The translations under genes were made by a program, and so were the position numbers. This document shows, piece after piece, positions 44,243 through 52,663 of a DNA stretch of 64,000 nucleotides. Below the pieces are notes generated by a model. It made no database searches, was not told the origin of the DNA, and saw only the letters and a list, made by a program, of their open reading frames with translations. Source of the DNA: Nocardiopsis ganjiahuensis DSM 45031 (GTDB taxonomy: Bacteria; Actinomycetota; Actinomycetes; Streptosporangiales; Streptosporangiaceae). The stretch spans positions 310,001 to 374,000 of the forward strand of contig NZ_ANBA01000014.1 in the NCBI RefSeq assembly GCF_000341085.1, read 5' to 3'. Numbering within the stretch: the first letter of the stretch is position 1; each line of letters starts with the position of its first letter.

Positions 44243-44850
44243 GCACCACCGAACTCCCTCTGGGCTCGCTGCAGCCACATGTCCTTTCCAGCCCGGCCTC
44301 GGGACGGGAGCAGGCCGCTGCGGGAGCCGCAGCGATGCTGAGCTCCTTGGGCATGGACATCGCAGGCGAGACGACCCAGCGCACCCCCGAGCGCATGGCT
44401 GCGGCCTACCGCGAACTGCTCCAGCCGCGCGAGTTCAACCTGACGACCTTCCCCAACGAGGAGGACTATGACGGGCTGCTCATTCAGAAGGACATCGCCT
44501 TCGTCAGCCTGTGCGAACACCACGGTCTGCCCTTCACCGGCCGGGCCACGGTCGGCTACCTGCCGGGCGAACGCATCGTGGGGTTGTCGAAGCTGGCGCG
44601 GGTCGTGGAGCAGTTCTCCCGTCGCTTCCAGGTGCAGGAGCGCCTGACCAAGCAGATCGCCACCTACTTGGAGCAACACCTCACTCCCGGTGGGGTCGGC
44701 GTGGTCATGCAGGCCGAGCACATGTGCATGACCCTGCGTGGTGTCCAGGCAGCCGGCACCACCACCGTCACCTCGTCCCTGCGCGGGCTCCTGCTCAAGG
44801 ACGACCGCACCCGTACCGAGTTCTTCAACCTCGCAGGGGCGGGCCGATGA
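44239..44850 (+). CDS. folE: GTP cyclohydrolase I
   Basis: A 203-residue protein from GTG 44239. Zinc and active-site motifs are intact: VSLCEHHGLPFTGRATVGYLP, GLSKLARVVEQFSRR, QERLTKQIA and VVMQAEHMCMTLRGV (second zinc Cys). It converts GTP to dihydroneopterin triphosphate, the first pterin step. It is coupled to folB (overlap GTGA) and to folK (overlap ATGA). A dedicated second copy in such an operon suggests supply for a specialised pterin, given that folP is absent here. Confidence 0.9.
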   Translation: MSTTELPLGSLQPHVLSSPASGREQAAAGAAAMLSSLGMDIAGETTQRTPERMAAAYRELLQPREFNLTTFPNEEDYDGLLIQKDIAFVSLCEHHGLPFTGRATVGYLPGERIVGLSKLARVVEQFSRRFQVQERLTKQIATYLEQHLTPGGVGVVMQAEHMCMTLRGVQAAGTTTVTSSLRGLLLKDDRTRTEFFNLAGAGR

Positions 44851-45335
44851 CGGGCCCGGTGGTGGTCGGTGTCGGTTCCAATATCGACCCTGAGCACCAT
44901 GTAGCCACAGCACTGGAAGAGCTGCGCGCACGGGGACTGGAACTGGAGGTTTCCCCCTGGTACCGGTCCCCGGCCATCGGGCTCCGCGAGGGGGCAGGCG
45001 ACTTCATCAACCTCGCCGTGCTCTTTGCCTGGTCCCGTCCTGTGGCCGACCTCAAGGCGCTCCTGAGGCGAGTCGAAGAGGCTCATGGTCGCACTCGTCT
45101 TCCGAGTGGTCGGTGGATCTCACGCACGCTGGACCTGGATCTGCTCGTTGCCAGGAATCTGATCGACCCCGCCCTGAAGCTTCCGCATCCGGATCTGGGC
45201 CGTTTCGCACACGTGGCCGTACCCGTCGCTGATCTGATCGGGAGCCACACCCACCCCCAACTCGGGTGCACCTACGCCCAGCTCGCTGCCCGCCTTGACG
45301 CGTCCGCCTTGAAGCGGATCGAGGTGGCGCTGTGA
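44847..45335 (+). CDS. folK: hydroxymethyl-dihydropterin pyrophosphokinase
   Basis: A 162-residue protein from ATG 44847. VVVGVGSNIDPEHHVATAL is the FolK N-terminus, LREGAGDFINLAVLF the pterin pocket region and RTLDLDLLVARN the signature with the metal-binding Asp pair, followed by LPHPDLGRFAHVAVPVADL. It transfers pyrophosphate from ATP to hydroxymethyl-dihydropterin. Its product normally goes to dihydropteroate synthase, which is missing from this operon. It overlaps the next gene by four bases. Confidence 0.9.
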   Translation: MTGPVVVGVGSNIDPEHHVATALEELRARGLELEVSPWYRSPAIGLREGAGDFINLAVLFAWSRPVADLKALLRRVEEAHGRTRLPSGRWISRTLDLDLLVARNLIDPALKLPHPDLGRFAHVAVPVADLIGSHTHPQLGCTYAQLAARLDASALKRIEVAL

Positions 45336-46819
45336 GGTGGGACAGCACGGCTCTGGCGATCATGTGCGTGCCCTGTCAACGCAGTGGTGGCTACTTCGTC
45401 CCCACCGACCAGTTGGTGCTCGCCTCCCTGGACGCCGAACGCCCCCACCCGGTGCACGCTTTGGCCTCCCGGTTGCGTTCCACCTGGGCTGACCGGCTCT
45501 TCCACACTGGGGCGGTCCGGGTGGTCGTTGCCATGGACGACCTGGCGGTAACGCGAAGCTGGATGCTTCCGCCCACCACCCCCACGATCGACGACCTGTG
45601 GCCGCAACTGCACGACTCCCTGAACCGTTTGATGGAAGGGACACGGATTCCGGTCCGGTTCGTGCGTTGGTCCCACCTGGTGGACCCTTTCGACTACGAC
45701 CAACAGGTCGAGCTGATCTCCCAGGCGTGTTCGCGCAACGACGCCGAACCGCACTGGCGTCACCTCCACGAAGTGATGGGGGAGGAGGTCGCTCGACGCC
45801 TTCGGTTCGAGCGCTCCACCGGCCGCGGTGACACCCCGGTGGTGATGCGTCGTCGCGCGGCCGACCAGGTCGCCAACTACGCCGTCCAAGGCCAACTCGT
45901 GCACCAGTGGGGCGTGGCCGCCTACCTGCACTGGACTGCAGAGGAAACCGATCTGATGGGCACTCTGGAACCCGCCTTCGCCACCCACATGGTCGCCGGT
46001 CCGGGCTACGGTGAGAGTGCCCCCGCCTCCGTGTGGGAGCGATTCCCACCACGGTTCGCTGATCTCATCGAGGAACTGCGGCTCTACGCCGGTGACCTTC
46101 CCCAGACCCCTGGGACGGTGCGCCCGAAGGTGGCGACCGCGGTCCTGGAAGGCCTCGCCGACCTTCTCACACCCGGCACCTGCGAGCTGGCCAGACGACG
46201 GCTGCGCTCCCTGGACGCCGTACTGGGAGGCGGACCCATCAACCGAGCACGAGTGCGCCGTCTGCTGGAGGAGCTCCGGGATCTGGAGCTGGAACCGGGA
46301 TGGGCTGTGGAGCAGGTGGTGAAGAAGCTCTTCTGCCAACTCACCTCCCGCTACACCGATGCGCAGAACCGTGACGAGCTCGACCGGCACCGGCACCTCG
46401 TCGCCGACCTCGCCCACGCCCTCGATCCCCAGATCAGCGACCAGGTCGCCCTGGCCCTGACCGGCTCGATGACCGGTGCCCCAGAGGGAATCTGGCACCC
46501 CTACTTCAGCGACATCGACATCATGCCCCTGTTCGCCACCACACCCTCGCCCGAACTGCTGGCCCGGGCACGGCAGGCCTACACCGCCCCCCACCGGCCT
46601 TCCTGGGTGCACCTCAACGAAGGAGCACGCGAAGGTGTGGCCGGGCTGACCCGCGACCCCGCCAACGGGATGTTCGTCGCCGACCAGCTGCACACCCTCA
46701 CCGCGGTCGAGGCCGGCAAACTCGGCCGACTGGTCGCCCCCATGCGTCACGTCGGCGGATCGGCCGCGGTCTTCGAGGCCTTCACCCGAGCCCACGAGGA
46801 GAGGACCCATGTCGCATAG
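45332..46819 (+). CDS. uncharacterised nucleotidyltransferase-like protein in the pterin operon
   Basis: A 495-residue protein from GTG 45332, coupled to folK and overlapping the SDR gene by 11 bases. I do not recognise the family as a whole. Residues about 374-396 read TGSMTG-x9-SDIDIMPLF, the G-S plus hDhDh pattern of the polymerase-beta nucleotidyltransferase fold, so it may transfer a nucleotide or be a degenerate relative. The N-terminal third (PTDQLVLASLDAERPHPVHA; SRLRSTWADRLF) and a middle helical region have no motif I know. No export signal. Context argues for action on a pterin or on the Arg-linked step supplied by argS. Confidence 0.6.
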   Translation: MRWDSTALAIMCVPCQRSGGYFVPTDQLVLASLDAERPHPVHALASRLRSTWADRLFHTGAVRVVVAMDDLAVTRSWMLPPTTPTIDDLWPQLHDSLNRLMEGTRIPVRFVRWSHLVDPFDYDQQVELISQACSRNDAEPHWRHLHEVMGEEVARRLRFERSTGRGDTPVVMRRRAADQVANYAVQGQLVHQWGVAAYLHWTAEETDLMGTLEPAFATHMVAGPGYGESAPASVWERFPPRFADLIEELRLYAGDLPQTPGTVRPKVATAVLEGLADLLTPGTCELARRRLRSLDAVLGGGPINRARVRRLLEELRDLELEPGWAVEQVVKKLFCQLTSRYTDAQNRDELDRHRHLVADLAHALDPQISDQVALALTGSMTGAPEGIWHPYFSDIDIMPLFATTPSPELLARARQAYTAPHRPSWVHLNEGAREGVAGLTRDPANGMFVADQLHTLTAVEAGKLGRLVAPMRHVGGSAAVFEAFTRAHEERTHVA

Positions 46820-47549
46820 CGGCAGGGACAGGTGGGCCCTGATCACCGGTGCCGCTCACCGGATCGGCGCCCATCTGGCCCGAACCCTGGCCGCACACGG
46901 CTACGGCCTACACCTGCACACCCGCACCCGCGGCCTGACTCCGCTGGCCGAGACCCTTCGCCAGCAGCACGCGACGCCGGTGATCACTCACCGAGTGGAC
47001 CTGTCCGATCGCACCGCCACCCACCACTGGGCTCGCACCCTGGCCACCGGCCCTCAACCGCCCGACCTCATCGTCAACAACGCCTCACCCTTCCCCGCTC
47101 CACACCGAATCGATGACCTGGCCGTCCTGGACGAAGGCCTGGCCGTGCACCTGATCGCCCCCACCCAGCTCTACGCGGCGCTGCCCGACCACGGGGGACA
47201 CGTCGTGCACCTGCTCGACGCCCGTCTGCCCCTCCTCGACAGCCTCCGCCCCGGCTACGAGCTGTCCAAACACACCCTGGCCGCCCACACCCTGCTCGCC
47301 GCCCGCCGACTGGCACCCCGCATCCGCGTCAACGCCCTGGCCCCCGGCCTGGTCCTGCCACCCCCCGGTCATGACCAGGAGTACCTGGAACACCTGGCCA
47401 TCATCCGTGCCCCGCTGCAAACCCCGGCACGGTTGGACGACATGGGCTCAGCCCTGCTCTTCCTCGACCACGCAGCCTCGGTGACCGGGCAGATCATCCA
47501 CATCGACGCCGGTGAACACCTCGGCCCACCACCCGAAAACCCCACCTGA
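46809..47549 (+). CDS. SDR reductase, pteridine-reductase-like
   Basis: A 246-residue short-chain dehydrogenase. The cofactor motif TGAAHRIG fits TGX3RXG, the form seen in pteridine reductases (PTR1, FolM) rather than the usual TGXXXGXG; NNAS, the YELSK catalytic Tyr/Lys and the C-terminal VTGQIIHIDAGEHLG are present. The Ser position before the Tyr is DSLRPGY, slightly unusual. It probably reduces a pterin made by FolE/FolB/FolK, using NADPH. It overlaps the preceding gene by 11 bases, so one transcript is likely. Confidence 0.8.
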   Translation: MSHSGRDRWALITGAAHRIGAHLARTLAAHGYGLHLHTRTRGLTPLAETLRQQHATPVITHRVDLSDRTATHHWARTLATGPQPPDLIVNNASPFPAPHRIDDLAVLDEGLAVHLIAPTQLYAALPDHGGHVVHLLDARLPLLDSLRPGYELSKHTLAAHTLLAARRLAPRIRVNALAPGLVLPPPGHDQEYLEHLAIIRAPLQTPARLDDMGSALLFLDHAASVTGQIIHIDAGEHLGPPPENPT

Positions 47550-47582
47550 TCGCGCCCGATGGCGTGGCAGACTGAACATCCA

Positions 47583-47602
47583 CCCCGGCCCCGCAGCCGG
47601 GG
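47583..47602 (+). promoter_or_regulatory. short hairpin before argS
   Basis: CCCCGGC (47583-47589) pairs with GCCGGGG (47596-47602) in the 68-base gap between the SDR gene and argS. It is too weak to be sure of termination; it may modulate argS expression. Confidence 0.35.
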
Positions 47603-47617
47603 AGAACTGCGCAAACA

Positions 47618-49360
47618 GTGAGGAAAGCTGTGACAGGAGACATCGGAGCCGATCTCGGACGGCGCGTCGTCGCCGCCGTGGCCGCCGCGTTCGAGGTGGA
47701 CATCACCATCGACCAGGCCGTCGTACGCCCCTCCCCGCGAGACGGTGTCGACTACCAGATCAACACGGCCATGGCCCTGGCCAAACGGCTCCGACGACCC
47801 TCCCGCGAGGTCGCCGAACAGATCCTCGACCACCTGGACCTGGGCCCGATGGCCGCCAACGTCGAGGTGGCCGGCGCTGGCTTCCTCAACGTCGCTCTGA
47901 ACGACGCCTGGTTGAGTGAACACACCACTGCCCTGGCCGCCGACCCACGGTTCGGCTACCGGCCGGAGGGCGCACCGCGTCGCGTGGTCGTGGACTACTC
48001 CTCACCCAACATGGCCAAAGAGATGCACGTGGGGCACTTGCGCTCCACGATCATCGGCGACGCCATCGTGCGCATGCACACCTTCGCCGGGGACGAGGTC
48101 GTGCGCCAGAACCACCTCGGGGACTGGGGCACCCCCTTCGGCATGCTGGTCGAGCACCTGGTCGACGAGGGCCTGCACGAAACCGAGTTCTCCATCAGCG
48201 ACCTCAACGTCTTCTACCAGCAGGCGCGAACCAAGTTCGACGCTGACCAGGACTTCGCTGACCGCGCCCGCGCCCGCGTGGTGGCTCTGCAAGCAGGCGA
48301 CCCCGACACCTTGGCCTTGTGGGAACGGCTCCTGACCGAGTCCAAGCACCACATCGAAGCCGTCTACGACCTGCTGGGCGTTCAGCTCACCCCCGCCGAC
48401 TACCAGGGTGAAAGCGCGTACCAGCCGGTCCTGGACGATGTCGCCGACGAACTCACCCGCCGCGGACTGGCCCACACGAGTGACGGGGCCTTGTGCGTGT
48501 TCCTGGAGGGGTTCACCGGACGCGAGGACAAACCCCTGCCGCTCATCGTGCGCAAACGCGACGGCGGCTACGGTTACGACGCCACCGACCTGGCCACCAT
48601 CCGTCACCGCGCCCACAACCTCAAAGGCGACCGGCTCATCTACGTGGTCGGTTCCCCCCAGTCCACGCACTTCGCGATGATCTTCGCTGCCGCCCGCAAG
48701 GCCGAGTGGGTCAGCCCGGTCACCGAAACCGACCACGTCGCCTTCGGCAGCGTGCTGGGCGAGGACGGCAAGATCCTGCGCACCCGCGCGGGCGCCACCC
48801 TCAAGCTCACCGACCTTCTCCACGAAGGAGTTCAACGCGCCGCGGCGATCGTGGCCGACCGCACTGACCTCAGCGAGGCCGAACGCGCCGAGATCGCCCA
48901 GGCGGTGGGGATCGGTGCCATCAAGTACGCGGATCTGTCCACAGACCGCATCAAGGACTACGTCTTCGACTGGGACCGGATGCTGGCCATGGACGGCAAC
49001 ACCGCCGTCTACCTCCAGTACGCCATCGCCCGAATCCGCTCCATCCTGCGCCGTGCCGATCACACCCCGCCCCTGGGAGCGCCGGTCACGCTCACTGAGC
49101 CCGCCGAACGCCGGCTGGCCCTGGAGCTAGCGCGTTTCCCGGAGGTGATGGACACCGCATTGCAGCACCTGGAGGCCCACCGCCTGGCGAACTACCTGTT
49201 CGAGCTGGCCACCGCGTTCAGCAGCTTCTACGAGCAGTGCCCGGTCCTCAAGTCCCAGGACGAGGTACGCGCGTCGAGGTTGGCGCTCGCCACTCACACC
49301 GCCGCGGTCCTCGAGGGCGGCCTGGACCTTTTGGGCATCGAAACTCCCCAACGGCTGTAG
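47618..49360 (+). CDS. argS: arginyl-tRNA synthetase
   Basis: A 580-residue class I synthetase. The N-terminal add-on domain (residues 8-95) is followed by VVVDYSSPNMAKEMHVGHL with the HIGH-type motif HVGH (137-140), NHLGDWGTPFGMLVEHL, the anticodon-side DALR domain (RLALELARFPEVM; HRLANYLFELATAFSSFYEQCP) and a typical end. The KMSKS loop is in its ArgRS form (EDGKILRTRAGAT). GTG 47618 and GTG 47630 are both possible starts. Being the last gene of a pterin operon it may be a second, pathway-linked copy giving Arg-tRNA for amide formation or self-resistance; it could also be the only housekeeping gene. Confidence 0.9.
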   Translation: MRKAVTGDIGADLGRRVVAAVAAAFEVDITIDQAVVRPSPRDGVDYQINTAMALAKRLRRPSREVAEQILDHLDLGPMAANVEVAGAGFLNVALNDAWLSEHTTALAADPRFGYRPEGAPRRVVVDYSSPNMAKEMHVGHLRSTIIGDAIVRMHTFAGDEVVRQNHLGDWGTPFGMLVEHLVDEGLHETEFSISDLNVFYQQARTKFDADQDFADRARARVVALQAGDPDTLALWERLLTESKHHIEAVYDLLGVQLTPADYQGESAYQPVLDDVADELTRRGLAHTSDGALCVFLEGFTGREDKPLPLIVRKRDGGYGYDATDLATIRHRAHNLKGDRLIYVVGSPQSTHFAMIFAAARKAEWVSPVTETDHVAFGSVLGEDGKILRTRAGATLKLTDLLHEGVQRAAAIVADRTDLSEAERAEIAQAVGIGAIKYADLSTDRIKDYVFDWDRMLAMDGNTAVYLQYAIARIRSILRRADHTPPLGAPVTLTEPAERRLALELARFPEVMDTALQHLEAHRLANYLFELATAFSSFYEQCPVLKSQDEVRASRLALATHTAAVLEGGLDLLGIETPQRL

Positions 49361-49368
49361 GCAGCGAA

Positions 49369-49407
49369 GAGGGCGGGGCAGGTGAAGGAAGTGCCTGCTC
49401 TGCCCTC
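49369..49407. terminator. shared hairpin between argS and the kinase gene
   Basis: GAGGGCGGGGCAGG (49369-49382) pairs with CCTGCTCTGCCCTC (49394-49407) with two G-T type mismatches. It lies between convergent genes and can end both transcripts. Confidence 0.65.
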
Positions 49408-49418
49408 ATCATCCACGA

Positions 49419-50498
49419 TCAACGTCTCCTACTGACGTCTCTGAGCATCGCTTCGACTTCTTCCAAGTTCTCCAAGAGGCGACCGGCCGCTCGGTGCCGC
49501 AACTGCCAGAACTCGTCGAGTGCTGCCTGCCGGGGGTCTGGGTTCAAGTAGTGCTGCTCGACGCCGTAGAGACTCCTGAGCATCTGGACGAGAATCACCC
49601 GACCACAGACGAGCACGTCTCGACGAGCGATTTCGGTGTTCTCCCTCAGATATGCAGTGAGGAGTCGGGCTGCAGAGTCGATCCAGCCTTCGTCCAAGAC
49701 GACGGTGCGCGGGTCGAAAGCGATTCGGCCCAACTCGAAGGCGAGCATGTACGGCACCGGAGGGCGGAAGTCGATCACCGCGGCAAGACCCTCCTCGTCG
49801 AACAGCAGGTTCGGAGGGGTGAAGTCACCATGCAGAACCTGAGTTCCCAGGTCACGTGGTAGACCGGCAAGGAGAGCAGGTACCTGGGCCAGCATGATCC
49901 GACGGTCTGTGAGTGTGCTCCGCGCGATCACGTCGAATTCATCGCGGCAGTCACGCCCGGCGACGACACCGAGCAGCGAGTCGATACGGGCCTCGGTTTC
50001 GCGCAGATCAGCAGAGAACCACTCCTCGAGCCACGGAGACAGCGTGCGACTCCGCCGGTGGTGTGCGAACACCGCATGGATCCGGCCCAGCGCCTGCCCC
50101 ACCATCGCCTGCTCCGCGGGAGTGAACCCACTGCTCACAGTGTCTCCGGGCACCCACTCCCATACCGACAGGGCCACCGCTCCCGAGCAGGCGAGGAGCT
50201 CACCGTCCATCGATTCTCGAAGACGGGCTGTCGGTACGCCGTGGGCTCCGGCCCACCGTGTCAACGCAATGGCGTGCTGTTCGGCTCGGACGTCCCACCC
50301 CTCCGGATAGACCTTGACGAAAACCTCCGAGCCGCTGCTGTCCACGGCATGGTAGTTCTGCGTGCTGTGCCCACCCGAAATCCGTTCAAGGCGCACATCC
50401 GCCAACGCGTACCGGGAGCGGAGTAGTGCTGAAACGGTTGGATGGTGCGGGCCTTGGCCCATGGGCATGCTCTCCTGAAAACCGGACGACTTCATCAC
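49419..50498 (-). CDS. aminoglycoside-phosphotransferase-family kinase
   Basis: A 359-residue protein with the eukaryotic-like kinase fold of APH and homoserine-kinase-type enzymes: ISGGHSTQNYHAV and EVFVKVYP (ATP Lys) in the N-lobe, the catalytic loop VLHGDFTPPNLLFD (Brenner motif HxDxxxxN) and the metal-binding AVIDF. The usual Gly after DF is replaced (DFRPP). It may phosphorylate a small hydroxylated molecule such as an antibiotic or amino alcohol. GTG 50498 lies 9 bases from GGAG; ATG 50495 is an alternative. It is convergent with argS. Resistance function is inference. Confidence 0.75.
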   Translation of the reverse strand: MMKSSGFQESMPMGQGPHHPTVSALLRSRYALADVRLERISGGHSTQNYHAVDSSGSEVFVKVYPEGWDVRAEQHAIALTRWAGAHGVPTARLRESMDGELLACSGAVALSVWEWVPGDTVSSGFTPAEQAMVGQALGRIHAVFAHHRRSRTLSPWLEEWFSADLRETEARIDSLLGVVAGRDCRDEFDVIARSTLTDRRIMLAQVPALLAGLPRDLGTQVLHGDFTPPNLLFDEEGLAAVIDFRPPVPYMLAFELGRIAFDPRTVVLDEGWIDSAARLLTAYLRENTEIARRDVLVCGRVILVQMLRSLYGVEQHYLNPDPRQAALDEFWQLRHRAAGRLLENLEEVEAMLRDVSRRR

Positions 50499-50531
50499 CA
50501 GAGGTAACTCCTAACATGCCTGGTCAGCGCC

Positions 50532-50648
50532 ATGCACTCTTTGGTCGACCGTGAGACCTTCGCTCCGGGTGCCCGCGACCGCGAGTTCGACATCCCCGAG
50601 GAGGAGGTCGCCGTCCAGCGCGTCCAGGCCGAGGTCGAAGCGACCTGA
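50532..50648 (+). pseudogene. 38-codon fragment of unknown gene
   Basis: ATG 50532 opens MHSLVDRETFAPGARDREFD and an acidic helix (IPEEEVAVQRVQAEVEAT), with stop at 50648. Codon use looks genuine, but I know no full-length protein of this size; it may be the C-terminus of a larger gene removed by rearrangement. It lies just upstream of a decayed regulator. Confidence 0.3.
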
Positions 50649-51554
50649 GACAGGTCACCGCCGTACAGCTGGCCGCCGGACCCGACCTGTCCTCCGAACC
50701 CGAGACCGCACCCCACCGGCCCGAGGTCGTCTTGGCCCGCCTGGAGCGGTGGGCCTACGGCCACCCCCCACTCCCCACAGGCCAGGGCCGCAGGCTCGGC
50801 ACCTTCGACGCCACCCGACTGGTGGGCCTGCAAACCCACGCCCGCATGGACGTCGGCGCCTACGCCCACGCCACTGTCCACGCCACAGCAGCTCGGACTC
50901 TGGCCGACCGGGTCACCGACCCTGGCCTGCAGACATGGGTCTGCGCCCTGCACAGCCTCATCGCGTACTGGGACAGCCGCCCCGGCGACGCCTTACGAGC
51001 CGCCGAAGCCGGGCTCGCCCACAGCGCCACCGAAAGCAACCTCACCCGCCTGCACGCCCTGCGTGCCCGTGCGGCAGCCGCGCTCAGCGACCGGCGAACC
51101 ACCCGCGAGGCCATCACCGCCGCTGAAGACCACAACGGGTAGATGCTCCGGCCGGGCCTCCTGGGCTTCCTCAGGGCAAAACACACACCTACGCAGGCAC
51201 AGAGTCCTGCTCGCCCTGGACACACCGGCCGAACGCCGGCTCGCCATCGCACACACCGAACGCGCCATCACCCTCTGCACCGGCCCCACCCGCTCCACCG
51301 GGGACCTGCTGGCCGCCCGCCTGGATCTGGCCACCGCTCACCTGCGCAACCACGACCCCGACGGGGCACTGGAACAGATCGACATCATCTGCGCGAGCCC
51401 ACCCGAACAGCGCACCGCGAGCATCACCCAGCGCGCCCGCCGACTCATCCCCCTGACCGACAGCCTCCACGCGCCACCCGTACGCGAAATCCGCGACCAT
51501 CTCTCCGCGTTCACCCCCACCCCCGCCGGCCACAGCCCCAACGCGGGTCGATGA
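50640..51554 (+). pseudogene. TPR-type regulator, frameshifted and N-terminally truncated
   Basis: Two frames carry one protein: LERWAYGHPPLPTGQGRRLG and LVGLQTHARMDVGAYAHATV to a stop at 51142, then in another frame from about 51200 VLLALDTPAERRLAIAHTE, TGPTRSTGDLLAARLDLATAH and the end at 51554. These are helical repeats like those of the XRE-TPR regulators, but the helix-turn-helix domain is missing and about 60 bases of extraneous sequence break the frame. Not functional. Its last stop overlaps the next start (ATGA), as in intact regulator-methyltransferase pairs. Confidence 0.6.
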
Positions 51555-52252
51555 GGATGGAGCCCATGGAAGACCGCCCCCGCACCTCCACTGGCCGCAC
51601 CCTGCTCACCGGCCACGCCTACCGCGACGACCGCCCTTTCACTGCCCGTCAACGCCTCTACGACCACCAAACACCCCAGTACGACCTGCCCGGCATGGTC
51701 CTGGCAGAGGCAGGGCACCGAACAGGGGTGTGGGCGGACGTGGGCTGCGGCAACGGCCGTTACCTACAACGCATCCGCACCGAGCGCCCCGGCGTGCGAA
51801 CGCTCGGCCTGGATCTGTCCGCGTCCATGCTCACCGACCTGCCCGGCCCCGTGGTATGCGTGATGGCCGCCTCTGTCCCCGGCCGGGACGGGGCCAGGAC
51901 CACGTTGTTGAGCCTGTACCTGTGTACGCCGGTGCGGTTCGTGTTCGCCGATGCGGGGTTCGCGGGAAAGCTGGTGGCCTGGGCCGAGAGGTTCGTGGCC
52001 ACGACTGTGCACATCGTGCGCAAGGCTCCCTACCAGGTGGGGTTCGCGGTGATCCCACGCAGGTGGGTGGTGGAGCGTTCGCTGGCGTGGTTGACCGCTC
52101 ACCGTCGTCTGGCACGGGACTACGAGTGTGACCCGGCGGTGTCCGAGGCCATGGTGCGCTGGGCCGCGATCGGCCGGATGGCCCGCCGCCTCGCCCGAGG
52201 ACGTGACGCCGTTCGTCAGCGTGCTTGGGCTGGCCAGGACCTCATTTCCTGA
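51551..52252 (+). pseudogene. methyltransferase N-terminus fused to an IS5-type transposase C-terminus
   Basis: From ATG 51551 about 100 codons encode the start of a class I methyltransferase: GMVLAEAGHRTGVWADVGCG with motif I VGCGNGRYLQ, then LGLDLSASML. At about 51862 the sequence switches, in frame, to the C-terminal half of an IS5-family transposase: FVFADAGFAGKLVAWAERF, PRRWVVERSLAWLTAHRRLA with its Glu, and DYECDPAVSEAMVRWA. The 233-residue ORF is a chimera produced by insertion or deletion; neither enzyme is complete. The 5' half of the IS and the 3' half of the methyltransferase are both missing. Confidence 0.75.
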
Positions 52253-52586
52253 CCCTTCTCAAACACACTCTGAGATCACCTCATTTGACCTGGTGTTTTG
52301 GATGTCCGAATTTTGGACTGTGACATGAGGATCATCACGTGGCCGACTGTGGCCCGCCTGGTTTGGGTGAATGAAAATAAGTGCGAGGCTCCTTGGGTGT
52401 CCCGCCGCATGTGCATCGACCTCCTGGTGGTGCATATATTCGGCAGTTTTCTGCCGGGTGATCGGGGGTTGCGTCTCTGGTCATCCCTGGCGTGTCGTGT
52501 GGTGTAGTCAGGTGATTGAAAATACTTGAAACAAGTTATTAACATTCGTGGTCGATTTCCGTGTCGAGTGCCCCTGAAGTGGATGT
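52253..52586. other. A/T-rich gap, no gene
   Basis: Low-GC DNA between the chimeric ORF and the promoter of the orphan regulator. Several TTGAAA-like boxes are present (52500-52540) but no coding signal. Confidence 0.4.
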
Positions 52587-52616
52587 TTGACAAGTTTTGA
52601 AACCTCCGTCTAGCCT
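52587..52616 (+). promoter_or_regulatory. promoter of the orphan response regulator
   Basis: TTGACA (52587-52592) and TAGCCT (52611-52616) are 18 bases apart, placing transcription start near 52623, about 40 bases before the ATG. The -35 box is a perfect consensus, unusual in this GC-rich DNA, so expression may be strong. Confidence 0.65.
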
Positions 52617-52663
52617 CGGAATGGAATCGCTGTCTGATAATTCAATCGCCTTAGGGTGGGAGT

